Below are positions 35,509 to 44,796 of a stretch of 64,000 nucleotides of DNA, one piece after another. The translations under genes and the position numbers were made by a program. The first letter of the stretch is position 1, and each line of letters opens with the position of its first letter. The DNA lies in assembly GCA_020543525.1 (NCBI GenBank), contig JAHYIO010000003.1:2914001-2978000 (forward strand), in the 5' to 3' direction. Origin of the DNA: Coriolopsis trogii (taxonomy: Eukaryota; Basidiomycota; Agaricomycetes; Polyporales; Polyporaceae). The notes beneath the pieces were generated by a model, which did no database searches, had not been told where the DNA came from, and worked only from the letters and a program-made list of their open reading frames with translations.

Positions 35509-36696
35509 TCAACGATCCTCATCAATGAACTCCACCAACGCCTGGAGGGTGATATGCGACAGCTTCGCAAGCGCCTGGTCAATGCCAGGATGACCTCCGC
35601 CTTCCTTCAGATAGACGTCCCAGTCGTCCCAGTACGGCCTCCAGACCCATTCTCCCTGAATACGCATGAATTCCCCAGGGAGCGTGGCCACAGATAGGTC
35701 GTCCGCGAAGTGGATTCTCCGTAGCGGCCACCCGCCGTTGATGCTCGCCTCGCAGAACGCGATGACCTCCCGCAGCGCCGGCTTGTTGTCGATCATCGGG
35801 TGGTTCATCCACGTTCGACACCCATACTTTGCAATCTTGTCATACGTGCCCCCGGGCAGGTCATGGATCGAAAACATGGCTGGTATCATGCTCGGGATCA
35901 CGTTCGACTGGGGCATGCCGCCCGCAAGTTGCTGAGGGACAGAGAGCAGCTGGATGCGCATATAGTTGTTGATCGGAGAGAGCTTGTGGGACACGATCGA
36001 GAACCCGTTCGCGGGATCCCGCGCGGCTTTGGGCATGGGAGATATGCTGAGGACGAACTCCATCATTCGCGGTGGGTCTGTCAGCTTGTCGATGCCACCT
36101 TCGAGGAGGACGTGCGCCTTGACGATCGTCACGAACGCGCGGTAGTGGCCGGCGTGGAGGAAGTCGGCGACGGCCTGCGAGAACGCTCGCCCAGAGGAGA
36201 ACTGTGCGGGACGCACAACACCATTCATGGTATGCATTGTGGTTCGTTGCTCAGCCATGAGGTCGCATGCTATCCTGGAAGGATATCCCATTGAGTCGTG
36301 CGCGTGTAACAAGCCTCACCGGGGGCACCTGACACAATGCACTGCCATTCGGCGTGCGAGTGAGTTGGAGCGCATCGTCGCAAGCAGCGATAACCTCGGT
36401 GCGCTCAAAGCACAGCCATGCTCGTCGTCTACCACTCACTTCACCCAATATATTGCAGGGCATTGCAAGCCTCTTTACCCCCAATGGGACTTAACGGACT
36501 CGGAAAATGGGTAGACTTACTTGTGTTGTTTCCAAGCCGCTTTTTGGCACGCCTTCCCGCAATAGAACGACGCAGAGCATGCCGCGCAACCCCTCAGCTT
36601 CGCATCTGGTCCTTCCTGCTTCCCGCATCCCTCGCAAACACGCACTCTTGGGGTCGATGACTGAGTTGTCCACGGAAAAGGACCCAACGGGTTCAT
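35509..36696 (-). CDS. MYND-finger protein, family copy B (intact)
   Basis: Exon 1 starts at 36696 (MNPLGPFPWTTQSSTPRVRV) and carries the MYND finger: CEGC, GCAAC, FYCGKAC, W-KQ-H. The donor GTAAGT (36514 downwards) splices over about 230 nt to complete H-KIA-C and continue DLMAEQRTTMHTMNG. The central region includes SQAVADFLHAGHYRAFVTIV, aligning with the helix of copies A and D. The end has VIAFCEASINGGWPLR, VATLPGEFM, WVWRPYWDDWDVY and GIDQALAKL before TGA 35509-35511. About 320 residues. The intron is about four times longer than usual and could hide an additional exon. Function unknown. Confidence 0.82.
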
Positions 36697-37043
36697 CTTT
36701 GGACGACGGTAGAAAATGCGGAAGATTCAGAGAAGACACGTCAGGCAGAAGAACAGAGCGTATTGAGGTTCGGGTTCGAGAGCAGTATAAAGTGGAAAAG
36801 AGCAGGGGTGGAGATCTTGAGGGACAATGGTAGGCCGTCCACGGGGCTGTGAACTGATTCCGTGATAGTAGTATCGGGCCGACAGGCCGGAGACTCGAGG
36901 TCGAATATGCCTCTTGGTCAAGACTCCAGCTTTGGGGACGATGTTGAGGGAGACAGGCAGAAGAGCATGGTTAAATCAGCAGGAGAAATCCACTGATTGC
37001 AAAACCGGGACATCGGGTCGGTGAATCCGCATCTAGTACGATT

Positions 37044-37361
37044 ATGCCAACCATGTACACCAGATATCAGTACATGCCCCTGTTATATGGCTGGGTTGAG
37101 CATGCTGGGACATCCTCAGCCGTGACAGTGCGCGGAGTTGTGGAAAACCAGCTTGTGCGACCTGAAGGCCTAAAGACCTCAAGCGTCACGAGCGTCTTAA
37201 GGACCGATTTCGTCCAAAATCTCATGATGATGTACGCCGGCGCCGAGCGTGTGTGGGGATTCATTGACGTACATAACTCACAGTACTCACAGATGAAACG
37301 GTACATTGCCCGAGACCGTGCGAGACAAAGGAGGAACTATGAGAGAATGCAAAGGATGTAA
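37044..37361 (+). other. unrecognised 105-codon ORF
   Basis: The open frame begins MPTMYTRYQYMPLLYGWVEH and ends with a basic RARQRRNYERMQRM. It overlaps the start of the MYND remnant at 37337. I recognise no domain and see no promoter or splice evidence. Given the decayed gene next to it, it may be chance. Confidence 0.2.
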
Positions 37362-37849
37362 CGGCTCCCAAACACAAGTCGGTCCTCAATTGCTCCAGTC
37401 ATCATAGTCTCAGTCTGATTATCGATAGCATTCGCAAACCATAGTATGGCAAACCCTTAGAACGGCCCATGAACGACGCGCGGGTGGAGCAATTCGGATA
37501 CGGATCCTACGAGACATTCAAGCGCGAAGTCCAGGACTTCGTCCATGCCCACGTATGGTCCCTTAGAGCCATTGCCTACTGCTACTGGCAGCTCTGTCGC
37601 TACGATGAACCGACCAAGTTCGCTGGCGTCATTCGCGTCCAAATCGACTTCGTCACCGCCCCGGACGGCGCTCGCAATCAGTCCCGCAATCCCAGCGAAA
37701 GGTCGCTGCGTGCACATCAGGAGGCGCGTTGTGACAACTGTACGAGTTTCAGCCAGTGCACTGATTGGAAGGAGTGGAGATCGTTCAAATCTGTGAGCGG
37801 AATCTTACCCGATCGTCACGGTGCAACGCAACTCCTAGAATATCTCTGA
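37337..37849 (+). pseudogene. 5' fragment of the MYND-finger family (copy C)
   Basis: The stretch opens MRECKGCNGS, the first C-x2-C of the finger, but the remaining zinc ligands are missing. From 37469 it keeps the central family region: QFGYGSYETFKREVQDFVHA then HVWSLRAIAYCYWQLCRYD and PSERS, which aligns with the YGYPNVVALGRAQSDFTRAHEWAF part of copy A. The C-terminal WxWxP module is absent and the frame ends at 37849. It is a decayed or partial copy on the strand opposite to copies A and B. Confidence 0.7.
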
Positions 37850-38139
37850 ACATACGCACTAACATACAATGGCATATCGATACATACCTCACAAGCCGGC
37901 GGGTACTGATTGGCCTCTCGTCTAACTCGTGTCATCCTCCGCCAGTCGTACCAGGGCTGTCGCCACCATGTCAGTCTGGTTGTGGGCAGTTGGTGGATAG
38001 GACGAATTGTAGGCTACGTCGATTCATAAGCGTCCCCTCGTCATAGTGTAGCAGTCTTGCAGCTCCTGAACGTTTGCTTTTCAGTACATTCAGGACTATG
38101 CAACCAGCCATTGATACCTTACGATGTCACAGCACCAGG

Positions 38140-38959
38140 TTATGTCTCGTCAAGCTCATCTTCCCGAATAGTGATCTCCTTCCGAGGCTGCGCTCCGCCT
38201 TTACGACTACCAGCACTTGTAGACGTAGTCGGGCCTCGGCCAAGGTTATTCTTACGGTCAGCACCACGTGTAGGCTTTGTTGAGGGCTCGTCGACACCAT
38301 CCCCGACCTTGATGACTACGCTCACGGTCGACTTGCCACGGGTTTGGTACGAGACGTCTTCGTCATCGTCTTCGGGTACAAGCTCATCTTGGACTTCGAC
38401 AGTGCCCGTCAGAACCTCAGTTTGAATCTCGTCTGGGGGAAAGGGAAGGGTAGAAGGAAGAGAAAGGGCGAGTTGCATGAGATGAGGTATTGCTGCACCC
38501 ATGGCGCTGAGATGAAGGGTTCTGTACCTGGACGAGACGTTATGGTCGAGACATATGCATTGTGTATGTCTACGCACCCATCCTTCATGAACACGTCCTT
38601 GCATCGTCGTATATACGCGCCAAGCTCTGTACGTCGCGTGATGCAGATGTAATTCTTGCCTTCTGTATGAGCCGAACGTGGGCCTGTGGCTGAGACGGAT
38701 GCGGGTACAGTTGGGAAAGGTCGAGGAGGTACTAGCTTCCGAATCTTGGGCCGTGGTCCCTGCGAGGCTTTCTCTGCCTGGTCATTGGACGGATGCTCCT
38801 GCTCGTGTGGCCTCTTCCCTCGCGACGCGTTCTGCTCGGCGGATTTGGCGATATCGATGTCCATGGGCTCACCCGGCCTTTCGTAGGCAGTAGTTTGGCG
38901 CGTTTAAGAGGGGTGTCACCGTCGGCGGCAGTACTGGAGTCAAGTTTGCGCTTCGTCAT
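38140..38959 (-). CDS. RNase P/MRP subunit Pop7/Rpp20 (Alba superfamily)
   Basis: The Alba-type core is unmistakable: NYICITRRTELGAYIRRCKD, VFMKDG|AMGAAIPHLMQL and ALSLPSTL, with an intron after KDG. Beyond it come EVLTGTVEVQDELVPEDDDE and a basic/acidic tail ending REDELDET at TAA 38140-38142. The start is uncertain: either MTKRKLDSSTAADG at 38959 with a short intron near 38850-38875, or MDIDIAKSAEQNA at 38864. Length is about 210-240 residues. Pop7 binds the P3 domain of RNase P and RNase MRP RNA with Pop6 in yeast and serves tRNA 5' maturation and rRNA processing in nucleus and nucleolus. It is divergent from eRF1. Confidence 0.8.
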
Positions 38960-39150
38960 CGAGGATCCCGACGTGGACGGTGGTGGGCAACGAGGATGTG
39001 GCAAAGGGCGGGAAATAGGATACAAGTCCATATAAGGGCTTGTCATGGACTTGCAAGCCAGTATTTGTCCCCGATAATTCTCCTAGCGCCCACAATGCAA
39101 AAGTCTAACGGGCCGAAATTTTGCGCACACGCCTGACGCACTGGCACTGC

Positions 39151-39156
39151 TATATA
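39151..39156 (+). promoter_or_regulatory. TATA box of the eRF1 gene
   Basis: TATATA occurs 99 bases before the eRF1 ATG, followed by a C/T-rich stretch (39160-39215) typical of fungal core promoters. It lies inside the roughly 300-bp divergent region shared with the Pop7 gene. Confidence 0.6.
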
Positions 39157-39254
39157 GACGTCTCCTCGTCTGCCTCCTACCCTCATCTTCCCTCCATCCC
39201 TCTTCTCATTTCTTGCGTACATAGTCTTTGGCTGCACGCCAGATTCTCGTCAAA

Positions 39255-40828
39255 ATGAGTCAAGATCCAGCGGAGCAGAACATCCAGATGTGGAAGGTCA
39301 AGAAGCTCATCAAGAGCCTTGATGCTGCCAGAGGGTACGTCTATCTGTCGCTTGCGTCTGAGTAAATACTCATCGTAGTCTGCAGAGCTGGGACATCTAT
39401 GATCTCACTCATCATTCCTCCCAAGGTATGCAAGATTCACTAAGATCGATGTCCGATCGACTCACAGAAAATCTAGGACCAAATTTCTCGAGTCTCTGCC
39501 ATGCTAACGCAGGAATACGGGACTGCGTCTAACATCAAGTCTCGCGTCAATCGTCTCTCTGTGCTGGCTGCCATTACATCGACGCAGCAGCGTCTCAAGC
39601 TGTACAATCGAGTCCCTCCCAATGGTCTCGTGCTCTTCGTAGGCACAATCTTGACCGATGAAGGGAAGGAGAAGAAGGTATCGTTCGACTTCGAGCCCCA
39701 CAAGCCCATCAACACGTACGTTCTACCCCCCATCATTCGCGACGCTTATAGCTCAGGTGCTGTCCAGGTCGCTCTATCTCTGTGACAACAAATTCCACAC
39801 GGAGGCGCTACAGGAACTCCTCGAATCGGACTCTAAGTTCGGTTTCATCGTCATGGACGGTAACGGCACCCTCTTCGGTACCGTCGCTGGCAACACGCGT
39901 GAGGTCATCCACAAATTCACCGTCGATCTCCCCAAGAAGCACGGTCGTGGTGGTCAATCCGCTCTGCGTTTCGCACGTCTTCGTGACGAGAAGCGGCACA
40001 ACTACGTCCGGAAGGTCGCCGAGTTGGCTGTCCAGCACTTCATCACCAACGACAAGGTCAACGTGACCGGTCTTGTCCTTGCGGGTAGCGCCGACTTCAA
40101 GACGGAACTCAGCCAGAGTGACATGTTCGACCCCCGTTTGGCGGCCAAGGTCATCAAGGTTGTCGATGTCAGTTACGGCGGTGAGAATGGCTTCAACCAG
40201 GTACGTGACGTCACAGGCTCAGAGATGCCCTGAAGTCTTGACAATACATCCCCCAGGCGATCGAGCTCGCCGCGGAGGCCCTGTCTAACGTCAAGTTCGT
40301 CCAAGAGAAGAGGCTCATCCAGAAGTACTTCGATGAGATCAGTCAGGACACTGGCAAGTACTGCTTCGGTATCGACGACACACTCAAGGCCTTGGAACTC
40401 GGTGCTGTGGAGACGCTTATTGTATGGGAGAACCTCGACATTATGCGCTACGTTCTACGGAATGCGGCAGGCGGTACGTACGTCATTAGTACACTGCGAG
40501 CCATTAACTCACTTTCGATGAAGAGGAGATTGTCGTTCACGTCAACAAGGAGCAGGAGAAGGATCGCGAGAAGTTCATGGACAAGTCGACCGGTCTCGAG
40601 ATGGAGAAGGTCACGGAGCCCCAGCCTCTGCTCGAATGGTTCGCCGACAAGTACAAGGAGTTCGGTGCCAACCTGGAGTTTGTTACGAACCGTTCGCAAG
40701 AGGGCGCGCAGTTCGTGAAAGGCTTCGGTGGAATCGGCGGTCTGCTCCGCTACAAGGTTGACTTCACGAACTTGCAAAGCGTCGACGACGAAGACGACGA
40801 GTTCATGTCTGACGACGATGACATCTGA
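39255..40828 (+). CDS. SUP45: translation termination factor eRF1
   Basis: The start [20 protein letters not shown] leads through a small second exon ([12 protein letters not shown]) into the stop-codon recognition domain with [11 protein letters not shown] (NIKS motif) and [11 protein letters not shown] (YxCxxxF motif). The middle domain contains [17 protein letters not shown], whose GGQ triggers peptidyl-tRNA hydrolysis. The C-domain has [18 protein letters not shown] and [20 protein letters not shown], ending with an acidic [14 protein letters not shown] before TGA 40826-40828. About 435 residues, standard for eRF1. All catalytic and decoding motifs are canonical, consistent with recognition of all three stop codons and no recoding. 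Five or so short introns. Confidence 0.97.
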
Positions 40829-41384
40829 CTTATATGGAGGCTCCGTCAAGGAGCCCCGCCTGGCTTGGGCACGCCGGGAGGGGCGGGGGGTAGGGGAGAG
40901 CGCGTCAAGTCGGTGGTTCTGTCCTGCATGTCGGCCGAGACGATGATGAGCGTGATGTGTGCGCCGACTCAGCTGGTCCCTCGGGCTGTAGAGGACGCGG
41001 ACGGAAGAAGAAGGGTAGAGGCTGAAACAATTATGCCCTCTGCCACGAAGAAGCTCGAAGATAGCGACAGTTTCACGAGACGTTGCCAACACGTCAAGGT
41101 GTGTGGTCTGCTTACTCCTTTTCACGACGCCGACGACTGACTCGAACTCGGCTACAGCTGTGTATTTGTTTCCCCACGCACTTGTTCTAGTATTGTTTGC
41201 TGTCATCGCTGTTAGTATCGTTGTAGCCTTGTGAACGCTCAGTATCTCAGGAGAATGTCATGCTCGTCATCACGTTGCCGCATTAGCCGACTATCTTCAA
41301 ACAAGCGCCCTACTAGTGCGTTTGTGACGACGACGAAGTGCTCCTTCATGACTTCGACGACTCTGACAACGCCATCGCCTCGAC
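40829..41384. other. intergenic region, no gene seen
   Basis: About 555 bases between eRF1 and MYND copy D. No exon or repeat is recognisable. It must hold the eRF1 3' UTR and the copy D promoter. Confidence 0.5.
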
Positions 41385-42393
41385 ATGGATTCTGATCTAC
41401 GCGAATTCAGTCACTGGAGGCCTGTACCGGTTTCTCTGCGGTATTGCCATCGATGCGAAGCACCGGAAGAGACGTTGAAGGACAAGCTGAGAAAATGCGG
41501 TGGTTGTCAAATTGCTCTCTACTGCAACGAGGCATGTCAGAAAGCTGCGTGGTCAGCGCACCGGTAAGCCCCACCCCACCGAAGCTCGCCGCGTTGTCTC
41601 GTTCACCCTGAGCTGAGTCACGACGAAAACAATCAGACGCACCTGCAATTCCTCCAACCCTCTGGCGGATGCAGAAGTGGGCAAACTCGGGTACACGTCC
41701 GCGAACCAGTTCCGGGGGGACCTGCGGGATTTCACGAGCTGCCACGCGTTCGCGTTCAAGACGTGCGCCAAGGTCGCATGGCACATCTTCACCGACGAGC
41801 AGCAGTGGACGGAACCGAAATGGATGGCCGTCTTCCTCCTGCGCCACGTCTCGGACGTGCGGCTGCACGAGAACAACCCCGCGCTCAAGTTCACGTTCGA
41901 CCAGCTCAAGTTTGTCGACCTGAGGCCGCGCGCGGGCGCCATGGAGCTGTGGGAGACCGTGCAGTCGATGCGGGCGGAGGTGGACGGGGCGTACGGAGGC
42001 GCGGCTGGATACTTGGGCGCGCTGGTCGTCGGGTTCTACGTCGACGGGGTGAAGACGAACACGATGGCGTGTTATCCGGTGTTCAAGCCTCAGGAGCCTG
42101 CCCCCGTCCCGAAGGAGGTCAAGGTCCCGGCGCTGAGGGACGTGCATAACCTCTGCCTCAAGAGCGTGAATCTGGCGTTCCCGCTGCGGTGCGCGGAGGG
42201 GCGGGACCCGGTCGTCGCGCTTCCGGGAAAGCTTGTGAAGGTTGGGAAACAGTGGAGGTGGGAGCCCATCCTGGAGCGTTGGGAGGATTATAGGCCAGGG
42301 AAGGAAGGCCAGTATTGGTTCGACGTCGCGATGTCAGAGATTCGGACAGGTAGACCTGTGCCAGAGCTCCTACGCTTGGTGAGGCAAGTCTAG
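41385..42393 (+). CDS. MYND-finger protein, family copy D (intact)
   Basis: Exon 1 (MDSDLREFSHWRPVPVSLRY) carries the finger C-HR-C, KCGGC, LYCNEAC, W-SA-H, completed across an intron (donor GTAAGC, 41565 on) as HRRTC. Exon 2 has GYTSANQFRGDLRDFTSCHA, FAFKTCAKVAWHIF, the region KFVDLRPRAGAMELWETVQS, and the C-terminal module NLCLKSVNLAFPLRC, VVALPGKLV, WRWEPILERWEDY, ending at TAG 42391-42393. About 312 residues. All zinc ligands are present and the frame is intact. This is the only intact copy on the plus strand. Function is unknown. Confidence 0.85.
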
Positions 42394-42967
42394 GAGTCGG
42401 TTGTCTTCTGCCTGATAACCTCTAGGTTTTGAGGTGAGCTCGAATCAGTGTCTTTAGTCATGCTCTACACGCTGATGAGATACTTGTCTCCAACTAAGCA
42501 CGTTGGAAGACATGCTTCGCGCCTGGGACAGACTTGGAGGTCGCCGCACTGGATTGCGGTCGTAAGAAACCGTCTACTGGGTCTGGTACGGCATGCGTTT
42601 GCTGAAGCATGACGTAGTCTCCAGCCAGACGCTTTGCCAGTGGTACTGAGTACTTACATTATTATCATACGGACCGACGACGGTTCTCCGCGGCACAGCG
42701 CGCTACAACTCATGTTGATACTACTACTTGGTAGAACAACATGCAGTGTGTGTACCTCCAAGGTTGCGCTTGATCGGGGATGACCATAGCCAATGAGGAG
42801 ATACTACCAACGCCCCGCCGCCTGTGGTAGAGGCAAGTTGTACTAGTATGACCCGGATGTTGGTGGGCACTGGGTGACTGTCCATGGAGAGGCCAACGAG
42901 CAGATCGAGATCTACTAGAGGTGAAATTGGGCGCCCGTGCACCTCCTTTTCTTCGCCCACTACGATC
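42394..42967. other. intergenic region, no gene seen
   Basis: About 575 bases between MYND copies D and E. A/T-richer than the genes, with no motif-bearing frame or obvious repeat. Confidence 0.5.
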
Positions 42968-44049
42968 ATGCCGCCATCCGCTTCTCGACAAACTCCCGCA
43001 GCAGAATATATAACGCGATTCTGTCACCATTGCTTCCGAGCAGCAAGCAAAGACCTCCGTCTACAACGACGTGCAGGCTGCAAATCGGGCATGTACTGTA
43101 GCCCCGCATGCCAGAAGGCAGAGTGGCCACAAGTACGTGTTGGAGACATGACATGTGCACGAACAATGCATAGAGATTTCTAACGAGGCGAATCCAACAG
43201 AGCGACATGTCTACAAGCCATGCAGAACACACTGGCAGCCTCACCCTCAGTCACCGAGAGAACCGTACCTCCAGTCCGTTGGGTACCGTTCCTCTGCGGC
43301 CATATAATATCCACAGCCCTGAACGACTTCCTCGAAGCACACCGTTGGGCGCTCCACCTGTTTGCAAAGAGGCAGTCGTGCACGAGAACGGCGGAGCGGA
43401 ATGGTCTCAGAGCCCGCCGAAGATGCTCTACTCGACCTTCGCCCCCTGCAGACTTCTCGGCTTGCCGGCCGAACGGGATCCCTCAGGCTCCCGCACGTTC
43501 ACACTCCAGGGGTACTCCGCTGCCCCGCTCGAGATCCTGTTCGCTGCAGAGCCGAGTGCTCGCGGCTACTGGGAGCTGAGGTATGGGCACCGGCGCGCAC
43601 CGCGCTAACGCGGAAGCACGGACGCAATCCGTGATTTGCTGGCCTCCTTCCTATCATATGCGCAATCGAGGGCTACGACTTGCTCGCTGCGACCGTTTGT
43701 GCCCCGTTCCGCTCCAAAGTTCCCTGGGACGCGCTTGTCGGGTTCGAGGACGAGATCGAGCGGGCGGCGCTCGAGGACGTCGTGGCCCTGTGCGCGGGTA
43801 GTAGCATCAACAGGGACTTTCCCCCTGTGCCTTGTTGACGAGAGTGCGGAGACTGACGCGCGTGCTGTCTCTCTCCCTGGGAAGCTCGTGCGGATCCATG
43901 GCGTTTGGACGTGGAGGCCGCTCTTCCCGGACTGGTCGCAGTATCGACGTGGAGAACACGACAGCCTGGCAGCGTCCCCATATGCCCGCACATCCCTGGT
44001 GACCATCCGCGCATCATTGCTGCTGGTGGAGGAAGCAGGCCGTCGCTGA
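42968..44049 (+). pseudogene. MYND-finger protein, family copy E (degenerate, frameshifted)
   Basis: The first exon starts MPPSASRQTPAAEYITRFCH and has a finger-like pattern (CHHC, GC, MYCSPAC, W). The first Cys of the second pair is replaced, reading RRAGC, and the expected His after Trp is Gln or lost. After an intron, STALNDFLEAHRWALHLFAK matches the family helix. The frame then shifts near 43370 to VVHENGGAEWSQSPPK ... GYSAAPLEILFAAEPSARGY. A further exon begins GYDLLAATVCAPF and reads ALCAGSSINRDFPP. A second frameshift near 43825-43835 is needed to reach VSLPGKLV, VWTWRPLFPDWSQY. Two shifts plus lost zinc ligands argue for a pseudogene, recently silenced because the rest is still readable. 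Confidence 0.7.
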
Positions 44050-44404
44050 GGCTGAAGGCGTGAAATCAAAGCAACCGCGGGCCCGGGTGCATGTCCCCAA
44101 ACTCTGCTCACGCACATTGATGGCATGGCAGAGGCCAGGACGTCAAGATTATAAAGGATAGGCCATTCATGCTCATACGACTGCATCATACGAGTGAGTG
44201 GGCCGACCGCCACGCCCAAATTGCGATCACTGCTCTGACGTGCATGCACTATCCGTACGTCCGTCGGGCACCTGTCGTCGCCCCGAGTGCTGATGATGTC
44301 TTCGCGCGATGGAACTGGAAGTCGTCAGTGACGAGACTCGACCGGCCCTCGAGCGTTGTTTCACGCCAGTGCTCACCATCATGGAGCACAAGCCGGTCAA
44401 CCAC

Positions 44405-44796
44405 TCACTGGCGAAGGATGTGGCACTCTAGCACTGGCACCATCGGCTGCAGAATGGCATCAGCCGGACGCTCTGGAATACACGACTGCATGACCAAGGG
44501 TTTCAGATATACTCACGGCAACGGGAGCTTGCACGCAGCACAACGGCTCCATGCTGTAGAGTTCGTCGCCGCACTGAGCGAGAAATTCTTCGAGGGATGT
44601 AGGTCTGCTTGACGGCTTCTGGCAGCCTACGCCGACTCCATCGGAGACGACCAGGCCGAAGCAGCACTGGCGGATCGGTGAATGGGTCGGCCGGACAAGG
44701 GTCGTAGTCCTGACGCTTCTCGCCACCGCTGGGGCCCGTCGATGCGAGGACGAGGCTCAGAGTGGCCAAGAGGGCGACGAGGGGGGTGGGAAACAT
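44405..44796 (-). CDS. small secreted class II hydrophobin-like protein, frame discrepancy
   Basis: The start at 44796 gives a signal peptide (MFPTPLVALLATLSLVLAST) followed by GGEKRQDYDPC, the first Cys. A one-base shift at about 44670-44685 is needed to reach the remaining hydrophobin cysteines: a CC pair, a Cys 12 residues later, another after 16, a second CC pair after 10, and, across an intron starting GTGAGTAT (about 44500), a last Cys 13 residues on. The stop is at 44405. The spacing suits class II hydrophobins (C1-CC about 10, CC-C about 11) better than class I. Hydrophobins coat aerial hyphae and spores. The extra base could be a sequence error or a true null allele. No GT-AG intron in the right phase explains it. 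Confidence 0.6.

Noticed and set aside
44169..44612. 147-codon plus-strand frame over the hydrophobin-like gene
   Set aside because: It is antisense to the cysteine-patterned gene, has no motif, and starts in intergenic sequence.
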